Shown piece after piece: positions 27,021 through 36,736 of a stretch of 64,000 bases of DNA. This stretch comes from Rhizobium sp. CF122 (lineage in GTDB: Bacteria > Pseudomonadota > Alphaproteobacteria > Rhizobiales > Rhizobiaceae), in the NCBI RefSeq assembly GCF_000282035.1, contig NZ_AKKA01000011.1, positions 38,831-102,830 on the forward strand, written 5' to 3'. A program made the position numbers and the translations under genes. The notes beneath the pieces are model-generated. The model did not search any database. It was not told the origin of the DNA and worked only from the letters and a program-made list of their open reading frames with translations. Each line of letters opens with the position of its first letter. The first letter of the stretch is position 1.

Positions 27021-29984
27021 ATGGCAGACAAACAGCGGGCGTATGACACGCGTAAGAATACGGACCTCTTTGCTGACGACGACCCTTTGGCGGAACTTGC
27101 TCGCATCGTTGGCTTTGAGCCGCGGGTAGCAGCGAATACCGTCGAAGACGCCCCCCGACAGGAACCGGCGTTCAATCTCGAAGATGAATTGTTGCGCGAA
27201 TTCGAGCGTTACGACGAACCTCAGTCCGCTGCGTCTTTCGATCGTCTGCGTGAGCCCGTTTTGGAGCAGCCGGCGGCCTATGAGGCTCCCATCGAAGCCG
27301 ATACTTTGCCGGCTGCCGAGGCCGAGCCCGAATTTGTCCCCGAATTTGTCGTTGAGCCTGAGGTTGCCAGCGAAACGGTGGCTCGTCAGCCACTGGAAGT
27401 GGCTTCCAACCTAACCCCTGTCGCTTGGGCGTCGAATGCCGTTCGAGAGGGCGAACCAGTCGCCGGTGGTGCACGGGATCTGATCGAAGAACTCGAAATG
27501 TCGATCGGCGCGACGCCTGCTCCGGTTGCGCCTACCAAGGCGCCACAGTGGTCTGCGGCCAGTATCCGGCTGCCAATCGCCAACTTCCATCCGGCGCGCC
27601 GCGATGAGGCCTCATCTGCGCCGATCGTCCCCATCGCTGCGCCTGAGCCGGCCGTTGTTGCGTCGGAGAGTGTTGCTGCTTTCGACGTGCCTGTTGCCGC
27701 GGGTTTCCCTGCTGAAATCGATCGCCATGAAGAACCCGAGACGGTTCCCGACGCGTCTGAGATGCGCCAAGAAGCGCCGGTCGTTGAAGCTCTCATCGAT
27801 CACAGCGCCTTCGACCTGGCTGCTGCCGCGAAGGATGATGGCGCTGTTCAGGCGGATGCCGCCCTGACCGAAGCCGCGCCGACGGAGGTCGACGATATTG
27901 CCTTCGATATCGATGAACTCCTCGCCGACGTGTCGCATTACCCCGTTCCCGAGCGCCAGATCATGGCCGCGGCTGATGTCGCAGAGATGCCGCGCTCGCC
28001 GGAGCCGGTCCGCGTTGCCGCGCCTGTTGTGGCACCGTTGCCGAAGCCGGTCGAGCCGCCTGTGTCCGCTCCCACGGCCAAAGCCGAACCGGAAGGTGAC
28101 GATCCTTTCGCCGGTCATGACTTTGAGCTTGATCTTGAAGGTATCGAGCTCGAACTCGCCGATTTTGACTTTGCTGAGCCGGTAAAGGTGCAGCCGCAGG
28201 CTGTCGAGTCGCAGCGAGTTCAGGCGCAGCATGTCGAGGCAGTTAGACCGCAGCCAGTCGCCCCAGTGCCCGCTTTCCAGCCGCCGCCGGCCCCAGCTCC
28301 GGTCGTTGTCTCGGCCCCGATCAGTCGGATTCCGGAAGAGGTACCGCCCGTCGCCAAGGCGCCTGCTACGCCTGCATTCTCGGCTGATGCCGGAGACGAG
28401 CTTCCGTTCGATCCGTCGATGATCTCGGATGCGGAATATCATCCGGAAGCTGTTGAAGAAATGCACGTGCCGGTGCTGCCGCCCGTCGAGCAGCCGGAAC
28501 CGGTCGTAGCGACCTCCGACTTCGATTTCGATGTCGACGCTGAAATCGCCAACCTTCTCGCACCCGCCAAGCCAGCAGAAACGCCTGCTAAGCCGGCCGT
28601 CGAGGAATGGCGGACCCGTGCGCCAATCTCTATCGCGCCGACCGCGGCGCCAGTTGCCAAGCAAGTTCCGTTGCAAAGCCTGGACGAATTCGAGCGCGCC
28701 TTGGAAGAAGATTTCCGCCGGAGCGTCAACGAGCCGGTCCAGCGCCGCGAGAACGTTTCCCAGGTGCAGATCCAGTCCGCAAGTGAAGCCGAGGATATGA
28801 GCCGCGCTCGCTCGATGAAGCGTATGCTGGCTGCGGCTGCCGCGATCGTCGTGTTTGGCGGCGTCGCCTATGCAGGCTATACGTTCCTGGCCCGTGATGG
28901 AGGCCTCGGTATCGCTTCCGGCGAGCCGCGCGTGATCACAGCGGACAAGGACCCGGTTAAGGTCGTGCCTGAAAATCCGGGCGGCAAGACCGTGCCGAAC
29001 CAGGACAAGGCTGTCTACGACAGCGTCGGCGGTGCTGCCGCCGAAGCGCCGAAGCAGAAGGCGCTGGTATCCAGCGACGAGCAGCCGGTGGACGTCGTGC
29101 AGCGCACGTTGACACCAGAAACGCTGCCTGAGGACAATGACAGCGATATCGCGCCACCAATGGCGACACCGGTCGGCGACACCCAGGATCCGCGCCTGCT
29201 ACCCAGCCAGGATACGGCCGCTGCCGACGAAGGCGACAACGCCAACCAGGCTCCGTCAGTTTCGGCCCGCAAGGTCCGCACCATGATTGTCCGACCGGAC
29301 GGCACTCTGGTTGCCCGTGACGAACCAGCCCCTGAAGCAGCTTCGACGCTGCCAAAGGCAACGACCGTTCAGACGCAGAAGATCACCGCTGGCTCGAAGC
29401 CGGCTGGCGGCACGGCTGCGAATTTCCCGGCATCGAGGCAGGTCGCCACCGCCGACATCCGTTCGACGCCGGTTGAAGAGACCAAGCCGACCGCGGCGCA
29501 GGCTCCTTCGGAAAATGCGTTGGCCAAGGCGGCTGCCGCCACTTCGGCCAACGTCGATCCGCCAGTTCGCGCTGTGAAGAGCTCGACGGTGAGCGACACC
29601 GCGCCGGCTCCGGCAACACGCCCGGCAGCTACCGATGCGGCGAAGGCACCTGAGGCGCCAACTGCACCGGCAGCACAAAAGCCGAAGGACGTTGCCGCTG
29701 TTTCGCCGGCCGCGACGCAGACCCAGCCGACTGCGGCGGCCGGCGGCTACGGCGTCCAGATCGCATCGCTTCCTTCCGAGGAAGAGGCGAAGAAGTCCTA
29801 CGCGAGCCTTTCGAAGAAGTTTGCAAGCGTGCTTAGCGGCCGCAGCTACGAGATCCGCAAGGCCGAGATTGCAGGCAAGGGCACGTTCTACCGCGTTCGC
29901 ATCCCTGCGGGCTCCAAGGACGAAGCCGCCGCCATCTGCGAAAAGTACCGTGCAGCAGGCGGCAGCTGCCTTATCTCGAAGTAG
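27021..29984 (+). CDS. Large membrane protein with C-terminal SPOR domain
   Basis: A 987-residue protein. Start ATG 27021 (MADKQRAYDTRKNTDLFADD) has GTGGGATGAG just upstream; an ATG two codons earlier is too close to that site. About the first 600 residues are an acidic, Pro/Ala/Val/Glu-rich cytoplasmic region, then one membrane helix (MLAAAAAIVVFGGVAYAGYTF, near 605-625), a disordered Pro/Ala/Thr-rich periplasmic stretch, and a SPOR domain over the last 75 residues (YGVQIASLPSEEEAKKSY, GTFYRVRIPAG). SPOR domains bind denuded peptidoglycan at division septa, so a role in cell division or polar growth is likely. Located between argS and nagZ as in relatives. Confidence 0.88.
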   Translation: MADKQRAYDTRKNTDLFADDDPLAELARIVGFEPRVAANTVEDAPRQEPAFNLEDELLREFERYDEPQSAASFDRLREPVLEQPAAYEAPIEADTLPAAEAEPEFVPEFVVEPEVASETVARQPLEVASNLTPVAWASNAVREGEPVAGGARDLIEELEMSIGATPAPVAPTKAPQWSAASIRLPIANFHPARRDEASSAPIVPIAAPEPAVVASESVAAFDVPVAAGFPAEIDRHEEPETVPDASEMRQEAPVVEALIDHSAFDLAAAAKDDGAVQADAALTEAAPTEVDDIAFDIDELLADVSHYPVPERQIMAAADVAEMPRSPEPVRVAAPVVAPLPKPVEPPVSAPTAKAEPEGDDPFAGHDFELDLEGIELELADFDFAEPVKVQPQAVESQRVQAQHVEAVRPQPVAPVPAFQPPPAPAPVVVSAPISRIPEEVPPVAKAPATPAFSADAGDELPFDPSMISDAEYHPEAVEEMHVPVLPPVEQPEPVVATSDFDFDVDAEIANLLAPAKPAETPAKPAVEEWRTRAPISIAPTAAPVAKQVPLQSLDEFERALEEDFRRSVNEPVQRRENVSQVQIQSASEAEDMSRARSMKRMLAAAAAIVVFGGVAYAGYTFLARDGGLGIASGEPRVITADKDPVKVVPENPGGKTVPNQDKAVYDSVGGAAAEAPKQKALVSSDEQPVDVVQRTLTPETLPEDNDSDIAPPMATPVGDTQDPRLLPSQDTAAADEGDNANQAPSVSARKVRTMIVRPDGTLVARDEPAPEAASTLPKATTVQTQKITAGSKPAGGTAANFPASRQVATADIRSTPVEETKPTAAQAPSENALAKAAAATSANVDPPVRAVKSSTVSDTAPAPATRPAATDAAKAPEAPTAPAAQKPKDVAAVSPAATQTQPTAAAGGYGVQIASLPSEEEAKKSYASLSKKFASVLSGRSYEIRKAEIAGKGTFYRVRIPAGSKDEAAAICEKYRAAGGSCLISK

Positions 29985-30004
29985 GTTTTCGGCAAGCATT
30001 TAAT

Positions 30005-30041
30005 CAAAGCGGCGGGCCTCTGGTCTGCCGCTTTTTTTGTG
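30005..30041 (+). terminator. Terminator between the SPOR protein and nagZ
   Basis: AAAGCGGC pairs with GCCGCTTT around a loop of about 15 bases containing a second small stem, then TTTTT. Confidence 0.7.
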
Positions 30042-30093
30042 AATGCCGGTTGACGCAGCTCGTATTTCCGCAGGGCACCTCTATGATTCGGGT

Positions 30094-31107
30094 ATGACCG
30101 AATCAAAAGCAATGATCCTAGGCTGTAGCGGCCTTTCTCTCACTCCTGACGAAAAGGCGTTCTTCAGCGCTGAGCGTCCTTGGGGTTTCATCCTGTTCGG
30201 GCGCAATATTTCGGAGCGGCAGCAGATCAGAGATCTCGTCGCGGAAATGCGCGAAGCTGTCGGTTGGCACGCGCCGGTTCTCATCGACCAGGAAGGCGGA
30301 CGCGTCCAGCGAATCCGACCGCCGATCTTCCAGCACTATCCCTCAGGGCAACAGCTTGGCGACATCTATCGGCAGGACAGAGAAAAAGGCCTCCGCGCCG
30401 CGTGGCTTATGTCACGGCTACACGCCTTCGACCTTTCTAGTCTTGGCATCAACGTGGACTGCCTTCCGGTGTTGGACGTTCCCGTGGAGGGCAGCAGCAA
30501 CGTGATCGGCAACCGCGCCTACGGCGGTGATCCGACGACGGTGGTGGCCATGGGCCGGGCCGCTGCCGAGGGTTTGAAAGCGGGCGGTCTTCTCCCTGTG
30601 ATGAAGCACATGCCGGGCCACGGTCGCGGCTTTGCCGATTCCCATCACGAACTACCGGTTGTCACGGTTTCGCGCGCGGAACTCGAGGCGCACGATTTCC
30701 CGCCCTTCATTGCCATGAAGGACGAATTGATGGCGATGACGTGCCATGTTGTCTTTGCGGCCATCGACTCCGAGCATCCGGCAACTACTTCACGTAAGGT
30801 CATCGACGGCATCATCCGCCAACAGATCGGCTTCAAAGGGCTGTTGCTTTCCGATGATACGTCGATGAACGCGCTGGCCGGCACGATCGGTGAGCGCGCG
30901 GGCAATATCATCGCCGGCGGATGTGATATCGTGCTGCATTGCAATGGCCACATGGGCGAGATGCTGCAGGTTGTCGAAAACGTACCGGTCTTGCAGGACC
31001 AGTCGCTGTCGCGAGCAGAAGCGGTGCTGAAGGGCTTCCCAACGGCAGACGAGGGCGACGAGGTTTCGATCCGCGCCGAATTCGATGAAATGTTTGCAAC
31101 CGTCTGA
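30094..31107 (+). CDS. nagZ: Beta-N-acetylhexosaminidase, glycoside hydrolase family 3
   Basis: A 337-residue cytoplasmic NagZ that removes GlcNAc from anhydro-muropeptides during cell-wall recycling. ATG 30094 (MTESKAMILGCSGLSLTPDE) was chosen over the upstream open frame because it matches the usual family start. Motifs: PVLIDQEGGRVQRI, NVDCLPVLDV, the signature MKHMPGHGRGFADSHHELP carrying the catalytic His, and LLSDDTSMNAL with the catalytic Asp nucleophile. In several bacteria NagZ activity controls AmpC induction. Next to scpA, a conserved alphaproteobacterial order. Confidence 0.94.
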   Translation: MTESKAMILGCSGLSLTPDEKAFFSAERPWGFILFGRNISERQQIRDLVAEMREAVGWHAPVLIDQEGGRVQRIRPPIFQHYPSGQQLGDIYRQDREKGLRAAWLMSRLHAFDLSSLGINVDCLPVLDVPVEGSSNVIGNRAYGGDPTTVVAMGRAAAEGLKAGGLLPVMKHMPGHGRGFADSHHELPVVTVSRAELEAHDFPPFIAMKDELMAMTCHVVFAAIDSEHPATTSRKVIDGIIRQQIGFKGLLLSDDTSMNALAGTIGERAGNIIAGGCDIVLHCNGHMGEMLQVVENVPVLQDQSLSRAEAVLKGFPTADEGDEVSIRAEFDEMFATV

Positions 31108-31128
31108 TTGCGGAAGGAGCAGGGCAGG

Positions 31129-31989
31129 GTGACCACGACTAAGGGCACGGACTGGCAACAGACGGCAACGACGCCGATGGACAAGCTGTGGCAGGAAAGC
31201 GGTGCGGAACGCGCGAGCTCAGATCCCGCGCTGCTGATCGACGTTGCCGGCTTCGAAGGCCCGCTCGACCTCTTGCTCTACCTTGCCCGCAATCAGAAGG
31301 TCGATCTGTCCCGCATCTCGGTTCTTGCGCTGGCAGAGCAATATCTGCAGTTCATCGAAAGCGCACGGCGGATCCGGATAGAGCTGGCGGCCGACTATCT
31401 GGTCATGGCCGCTTGGCTTGCCTATCTGAAATCGCGCCTGCTGATCCCGCAGCAGGCCAAGGACGACGGGCCGTCCGGCGAGGAGATGGCGGCAACGCTC
31501 GCCTTCCGCCTGAAGCGCCTGGAGGCGATGCGCGAGGCCGCGAGCGGTCTCGTCAACCGCAATCGTCTGGGGCGGGATATCTTCGCTCGCGGCGCGCCGG
31601 AGCATATCCCTGACAGACATCAGTCGGCATATGATGCGAGCCTCTACGATCTACTGACGGCCTATGCGTCGCTCAGGCAGCGTCAGGCTGTGACGCAGGT
31701 GACTATCGCTCGACGTAATGTATGGTCTCTGACGGACGCCCGCGAACTTCTAACCCGCATCATTGGTGAGATCGGCGACTGGACGGCGCTCGAATCCTAT
31801 CTCTTACCTTACATGGCGTCGCCGCAAGACCGGGTCACGGCGATTGCCAGTGCGTTCGCGGCTTCGCTCGAGCTGGTCCGCGAAGGTAAGCTCGAGATTC
31901 GTCAGGATGGTGCCTTCCAGTCCCTCTACATGCGGCGAGGCCCTAAACATGCGACGCTGCAGGTCGTCGAACAGGAGCGACCGGCGTGA
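31129..31989 (+). CDS. scpA: Segregation and condensation protein A
   Basis: A 286-residue kleisin that joins SMC and ScpB in the condensin complex. GTG 31129 was chosen because GGAAGGAG lies nine bases upstream. The N-terminal SMC-binding segment is clear (DVAGFEGPLDLLLYLARNQK, then VDLSRISVLALAEQYLQFI), followed by LAADYLVMAAWLAYLKSRLL and, at the C-terminus, a winged-helix that docks on the SMC head (SLELVREGKLEIRQDGAF). Its stop overlaps the scpB start by four bases, so translation is coupled. Confidence 0.94.
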   Translation: MTTTKGTDWQQTATTPMDKLWQESGAERASSDPALLIDVAGFEGPLDLLLYLARNQKVDLSRISVLALAEQYLQFIESARRIRIELAADYLVMAAWLAYLKSRLLIPQQAKDDGPSGEEMAATLAFRLKRLEAMREAASGLVNRNRLGRDIFARGAPEHIPDRHQSAYDASLYDLLTAYASLRQRQAVTQVTIARRNVWSLTDARELLTRIIGEIGDWTALESYLLPYMASPQDRVTAIASAFAASLELVREGKLEIRQDGAFQSLYMRRGPKHATLQVVEQERPA

Positions 31990-32702
31990 CCGATCTTGAA
32001 GACGAGCAGATCGATAGCGTAATGGTGGAAGAGACGGACTACGACATCCGGGCGGAGGCTGAAGCAGAGCGTATTGCCGAAGCACTGGTCTTCGCGTCCG
32101 CACAACCCGTCTCCGAAGGCTTCATTGCCGAGCGCTTGCCTCGCGCGTTCAATGTTCGCGCGATCATGCTGCGCCTGAAGGAGCAATATGCCCATCGCGG
32201 TGTTAACCTCGTGCAGGTGGATGACGCGTGGGCGTTCCGCACGGCCGCCGACCTCTCATTCGTCATTCGGCGCGACGAGAACGAAACGAAGAAGCTGTCG
32301 CGGGCAGCCTTGGAAGTGTTGGCGATCATTGCCTATCACCAGCCGGTGACGCGGGCCGAAATCGAGGATATCAGAGGCGTCCAGACCTCCCGCGGCACAC
32401 TCGACGTGCTGATGGAGGCAGGCTGGGTTCGGTTTCGCGGTCGCAGGCGTACGCCTGGTCGGCCCGTCACGCTCGGCACCACCCGCGATTTCCTCGATCA
32501 TTTCGGCCTGGAAGAACTGCGCGATCTACCTGGCCTTGAAGAATTGAAAGGCGCAGGGCTACTCTCCGGTCGCATCCCGGCCAATTTCAATATGCCGTCG
32601 CCTGTCATGAACGACGAGTTGACCGAGGACGAAGATCCGATCACGCAACTCGATCTTGAGGAACTCGGCCTGCTGGCGCCCGGCGGCGGGTCCGAAGACT
32701 AA
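31986..32702 (+). CDS. scpB: Segregation and condensation protein B
   Basis: A 238-residue ScpB, the winged-helix dimer that binds ScpA in SMC condensin. GTG 31986 lies within the GTGA overlap with scpA. Motifs: AEAERIAEALVFASAQPVSE near the start, LEVLAIIAYHQPVTRAEIED and IRGVQTSRGTLDVLMEAGWV, and TLGTTRDFLDHFGLEELRDL. The C-terminal 40 residues are acidic and disordered, as in other rhizobia. Confidence 0.95.
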   Translation: MTDLEDEQIDSVMVEETDYDIRAEAEAERIAEALVFASAQPVSEGFIAERLPRAFNVRAIMLRLKEQYAHRGVNLVQVDDAWAFRTAADLSFVIRRDENETKKLSRAALEVLAIIAYHQPVTRAEIEDIRGVQTSRGTLDVLMEAGWVRFRGRRRTPGRPVTLGTTRDFLDHFGLEELRDLPGLEELKGAGLLSGRIPANFNMPSPVMNDELTEDEDPITQLDLEELGLLAPGGGSED

Positions 32703-32887
32703 TCGGATTTGTCTTGGTTCCGCCACGCATCGCGAAAACAATGCCGATCACAGTTTTTCGAATGTGTATTCTCTTGTCACAGAGGGCGATCCCGTGACAT
32801 TAAGCGACAATCCACGGGGAACTTTGATGTTGGAATTGGTGTAGGAAGCTCTTACATCTGGAAACATCGCAACAGGGAGTTAGCGTA

Positions 32888-33088
32888 ATGGGTTCTTTTA
32901 GCATGTGGCACTGGCTGATCGTTCTGGTCATCGTGCTGTTGTTGTTCGGTCGCGGCAAGATTCCGGAACTGATGGGCGACGTTGCCAAGGGCATCAAGAG
33001 CTTCAAGAAGGGCATGAACGACGAAGACAGCACGCCCGAGTCCACGACTGCCAAGACCGTCGATCACAAGGCCGACGAAACCAAGTAA
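32888..33088 (+). CDS. tatA: Twin-arginine translocase subunit TatA
   Basis: A 66-residue protein with GGGAG upstream of ATG 32888. One N-terminal membrane helix ([15 protein letters not shown]), the conserved [12 protein letters not shown] hinge, an amphipathic helix ([10 protein letters not shown]) and a polar tail. TatA oligomerises to form the passage for folded proteins. First gene of the tatABC operon. Confidence 0.95.
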   Translation: MGSFSMWHWLIVLVIVLLLFGRGKIPELMGDVAKGIKSFKKGMNDEDSTPESTTAKTVDHKADETK

Positions 33089-33137
33089 TCACCTCCGGGC
33101 AAACGTAGCCCCCACGTTTCCCGCTCAGGAGCCTTGA

Positions 33138-33758
33138 ATGTTCGATATTGGCTGGACCGAGCTGCTTGTCATCGCGGTCGTTTTGATCGTGGTGGTTGGT
33201 CCGAAGGACTTGCCGCCGATGTTGCGTGCGTTCGGCAAGATGACTCAGCGTGCCCGCAAGGTTGCAGGCGAGTTTCGTGCCCAGTTCGACGAGGCCCTGC
33301 GTGAGGCCGATCTGGACGAAGTACGCCAGACACTGACGGACGCGCAGAAGCTGAACCCCGTCAACAGTTTGCGCGAAGCCATGAACCCGCTTCGGCAGAT
33401 GGGCAACGAAATCAAGGCCGACCTGCAGAAGGCGACGACGGTCGAGAACAAGACCGAGGTTCCGGCCGCTGTTGTATCGGTGCCTGAGCCATCAATGAGC
33501 CTGCCAGAAACGCCGCCGGTCGTAGCGCCGGCGCCTATTGCTGCAGCAAGCGTGGAAAATGCGGTGGTTCAGGAGAAGCCTAAGGCAGCCCGTAAACCGC
33601 GCGCCAAGGCGGAGCCTGCACCTGCCGCAGTTGCCGCTCCCGTCGAGAAGCCCAAGCGGGCTTCGACGAGGACGGCCGCCGCCAAGAAGCCCGCGGCGGT
33701 TGCCGCCACAGCCGCTCCGAAGAAGACGGCAGCAAAGAAGAAGAAGGACGATGCATGA
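33138..33758 (+). CDS. tatB: Twin-arginine translocase subunit TatB
   Basis: A 206-residue protein with AGGAG before ATG 33138. The membrane helix starts MFDIGWTELLVIAVVLIVVV and contains the conserved Glu8; it is followed by GPKDLPPMLRAFGKM and a long amphipathic helix. The C-terminal 80 residues are a Pro/Ala then Lys/Ala-rich tail (AKKPAAVAATAAPKKTAA), typical of rhizobial TatB. With TatC it forms the signal-peptide receptor. Its stop overlaps the tatC start (ATGA). Confidence 0.94.
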   Translation: MFDIGWTELLVIAVVLIVVVGPKDLPPMLRAFGKMTQRARKVAGEFRAQFDEALREADLDEVRQTLTDAQKLNPVNSLREAMNPLRQMGNEIKADLQKATTVENKTEVPAAVVSVPEPSMSLPETPPVVAPAPIAAASVENAVVQEKPKAARKPRAKAEPAPAAVAAPVEKPKRASTRTAAAKKPAAVAATAAPKKTAAKKKKDDA

Positions 33759-34582
33759 GCGGTGAGATCGAAGACAAGCCGCAGCCACTGATCGAGCATC
33801 TGATGGAGCTGCGCACGCGACTGATCTGGTCGATCGGTGCGTTTTTCGTTGCGTTCATCGCCTGCTTCATATTCGCCAAACATCTCTTCAACGTGCTGGT
33901 CTATCCGTACAAGTGGGCCGTTACCTGGGCGAAGCTCGACGTTTCAAAGGCACAGCTCATCTACACGGCGCCGCAGGAGTTCTTCTTCACGCAGGTGAAA
34001 GTCGCCATGTTCGGCGGCCTGGTCATCGCCTTTCCGATCATTGCCGCGCAGATCTACAAGTTTGTCGCGCCTGGCCTCTACAAGAACGAGCGCGCGGCCT
34101 TCCTGCCGTTTCTGATCGCGTCGCCGATCCTGTTTCTGATGGGCGCTTCGCTCGTCTATTTCTTCTTTACGCCGATGGTCATGTGGTTCTTCCTGACCAT
34201 GCAGCAAGCGCCAGGCGAGGGCGACGTCGCAATTTCGCTGCTTCCGAAGGTCTCCGAGTATCTCAGCCTCATCATGACGCTGGTGTTTTCGTTCGGCTTG
34301 GTCTTTCAGCTTCCGGTGATAACCACGCTGCTGGCCCGTGTCGGATTGCTGACGTCGGATTGGCTGGCTGAGAAGCGCAAGTTCGCGATCGTGCTCGCCT
34401 TTATCGTCGCAGCGGTGCTGACGCCGCCCGATCCGATGTCCCAGATCGGCCTTGCACTGCCGACCATCCTTCTCTACGAGATTTCCATCTACGCGGCGCG
34501 ACTCGTGGAGCGCCAGCGTGCCCGCGAGGCGGTCGAAGAGGCTGAAGGAACCACGGATGTTGCCAAGTCGGACAACGTCTGA
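33755..34582 (+). CDS. tatC: Twin-arginine translocase subunit TatC
   Basis: A 275-residue, six-helix membrane protein that recognises twin-arginine signal peptides. Conserved N-terminal HLMELRTRLIWSIGAFFVAF, the APQEFFFTQVKVAMFGGLVI loop with the key Glu, FLPFLIASPILFLMG, FGLVFQLPVITTLLARVG and VLTPPDPMSQIGLALPTILL are all present. Starts within the tatB stop codon. Confidence 0.96.
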   Translation: MSGEIEDKPQPLIEHLMELRTRLIWSIGAFFVAFIACFIFAKHLFNVLVYPYKWAVTWAKLDVSKAQLIYTAPQEFFFTQVKVAMFGGLVIAFPIIAAQIYKFVAPGLYKNERAAFLPFLIASPILFLMGASLVYFFFTPMVMWFFLTMQQAPGEGDVAISLLPKVSEYLSLIMTLVFSFGLVFQLPVITTLLARVGLLTSDWLAEKRKFAIVLAFIVAAVLTPPDPMSQIGLALPTILLYEISIYAARLVERQRAREAVEEAEGTTDVAKSDNV

Positions 34583-34674
34583 CCGATCTTCCTCAATGAA
34601 CGCTTCCAAGCATCCGGTCGAGGCCTAGCCGGGCGTTGGCCGGGTTATCTTTTTTACAACGACCTGGAACGACG

Positions 34675-35958
34675 ATGCTCGATATCAAATGGATCCGTGA
34701 GAATCCCGAAGCGCTCGATGCGGCACTTGCCAAGCGTGGTGTCGAGCCTTTGTCCGAAAGCTTGATTGCGATCGATGAAAAGCGCCGCTCGGCCATTCAG
34801 AAAGTCCAGGACATGTTGTCCCGTCGCAATGCCGCCTCCAAGGAAATCGGCGCGGCGATGGCGCAGAAGAACAGCGAGCTTGCCGACAAGCTGAAGGCCG
34901 AGGTGGCTGACCTGAAGGTGCTGCTTCCGGCCGCCGAAGAGGATGAACGTCAGGCGACGGACGAGCTGAACGACGCGCTGTCGCGCATTCCGAACATCCC
35001 GCACGACGATGTGCCGGTCGGCAAAGACGAGCACGACAATGTCGTTGCCCGCGTCGTCGGCGAAAAGCCGCGCTGGAATCACACGCCGAAGGAACATTTC
35101 GAGATCGGTGAAGCGCTTGGCTACATGGATTTCGAGCGGGCTGCTAAGCTCTCGGGATCGCGCTTTACGGTGCTGACCGGTCCGCTCGCGCGGCTGGAGC
35201 GCGCGCTCGGTCAGTTCATGATCGACCTGCATACGAGCGAGCATGGCTACACCGAAGTCAGCTCGCCGCTGATGGTGCGCGCAGAAGCGCTCTATGGCAC
35301 CGGCAATCTGCCGAAGTTCGAGGAAGATCTCTTCAAGACGACCGACAGTCGGTATCTCATTCCGACCGCGGAAGTGACGCTGACCAACCTAGTACGCGAA
35401 GAAATCCTCGACCAGGAGAAGCTGCCGCTTCGTTTCACCGCGCTGACGCCGTCCTTCCGCTCGGAAGCGGGCTCGGCCGGCCGCGACACGCGTGGCATGC
35501 TTCGCCAGCATCAGTTCTGGAAGTGCGAACTCGTCTCGATCACCGATGCGGAGAGTTCGCTTGCCGAGCACGAGCGCATGACGGCCTGCGCGGAAGAGGT
35601 GTTGAAGCGCCTCGGCCTGCATTTCCGCACGCTGACGCTCTGCACTGGCGATATGGGCTTCGGTTCGCGCAAGACCTACGACCTCGAGGTCTGGTTGCCG
35701 GGCCAGAACACCTACCGTGAAATCTCGTCCTGTTCCGTCTGCGGCGATTTCCAGGCGCGGCGCATGAACGCGCGCTATCGCGGCAAGGAGGACAAGGCAA
35801 CGAAGTTCGTTCACACGTTGAACGGCTCGGGCACCGCCGTCGGTCGCTGCCTGATCGCTGTTCTCGAGAACTACCTGAACGAGGACGGGTCGGTGACTGT
35901 TCCCGACGCTCTGCTGCCATATATGGGCGGTTTGAAGAAGATAGAACGGGCGGCCTGA
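34675..35958 (+). CDS. serS: Seryl-tRNA synthetase
   Basis: A 427-residue class II synthetase. ATG 34675 ([20 protein letters not shown]) is the standard family start. Residues about 30-105 form the long N-terminal antiparallel coiled coil that grips tRNA-Ser ([20 protein letters not shown]). Class II motif 2 is [20 protein letters not shown] and motif 3 is near the C-terminus ([19 protein letters not shown]). Full length. Probably expressed with tatABC upstream or surE downstream (4-base gap). Confidence 0.97.
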   Translation: MLDIKWIRENPEALDAALAKRGVEPLSESLIAIDEKRRSAIQKVQDMLSRRNAASKEIGAAMAQKNSELADKLKAEVADLKVLLPAAEEDERQATDELNDALSRIPNIPHDDVPVGKDEHDNVVARVVGEKPRWNHTPKEHFEIGEALGYMDFERAAKLSGSRFTVLTGPLARLERALGQFMIDLHTSEHGYTEVSSPLMVRAEALYGTGNLPKFEEDLFKTTDSRYLIPTAEVTLTNLVREEILDQEKLPLRFTALTPSFRSEAGSAGRDTRGMLRQHQFWKCELVSITDAESSLAEHERMTACAEEVLKRLGLHFRTLTLCTGDMGFGSRKTYDLEVWLPGQNTYREISSCSVCGDFQARRMNARYRGKEDKATKFVHTLNGSGTAVGRCLIAVLENYLNEDGSVTVPDALLPYMGGLKKIERAA

Positions 35959-35962
35959 GCCG

Positions 35963-36730
35963 ATGCGCATTCTGCTCACCAACGACGACGGCATTCACGC
36001 TGAAGGCCTCGCAGCGCTGGAGCGGATTGCGCGCACGCTGTCCGACGATGTCTGGATTGTCGCGCCGGAGACGGACCAGAGCGGCCTTGCGCATTCGTTG
36101 AGCCTTTCTGAGCCGCTGCGACTGCGCAAGATCTCCGACAAGCATTTCGCGCTACGCGGAACCCCGACCGATTGCGTCATCATGGGCATCAAGCAGGTCA
36201 TGGACATCAAGCCGGACCTCGTGCTCTCGGGCGTCAATTCGGGCTCGAATGTCGCCGACGATGTCACCTATTCAGGCACCATCGCTGGTGCCATCGAAGG
36301 CACCATGCAAGGCGTCCGCTCTTTTGCATTGAGCCAGGCCTATCTCCACCAGGATGGGTCAAGGATCGTTCCATGGGAGGTCTGCGAGGCACACGCGCCG
36401 GCTCTTCTCGAGAAACTGATGTCGCTCGAATTGCCCGAGGGCACGTTCCTGAACCTCAACTTTCCGAATTGCCGCCCCGAAGAAGTCGAGGGCGTGGAAG
36501 TCACGGCGCAAGGCAAGCTTGCCTTCAACCTGCAGGTCGATGCCCGGTCTGACGGACGTGGCTTTCCCTATTATTGGCTGAAGTTCGGAGAGCGTGCCGG
36601 CGCCTTCCTCGAGGGCACCGATATCCACGCTCTGAAGCATCGCAAGATTTCGGTAACGCCTTTGAAACTGGATCTGACTGATTATTCCGTACGGGACCGC
36701 GTGGCGCGGGCGCTTTCGGGTACGGAGTAG
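35963..36730 (+). CDS. surE: 5'/3'-nucleotidase SurE
   Basis: A 255-residue metal-dependent survival protein that removes phosphate from nucleoside monophosphates. The signature [16 protein letters not shown] at the N-terminus carries the Asp-Asp metal site; [20 protein letters not shown] and [15 protein letters not shown] follow. It begins four bases after serS and is followed six bases later by pcm, the classic surE-pcm-nlpD order also seen in Enterobacteria. Confidence 0.96.
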   Translation: MRILLTNDDGIHAEGLAALERIARTLSDDVWIVAPETDQSGLAHSLSLSEPLRLRKISDKHFALRGTPTDCVIMGIKQVMDIKPDLVLSGVNSGSNVADDVTYSGTIAGAIEGTMQGVRSFALSQAYLHQDGSRIVPWEVCEAHAPALLEKLMSLELPEGTFLNLNFPNCRPEEVEGVEVTAQGKLAFNLQVDARSDGRGFPYYWLKFGERAGAFLEGTDIHALKHRKISVTPLKLDLTDYSVRDRVARALSGTE

Positions 36731-36736
36731 ATTGTT

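Noticed and set aside
27612..28676. 354-codon open frame antisense to the SPOR-domain gene
   Set aside because: Shadow of the repetitive Pro/Ala-rich coding region.
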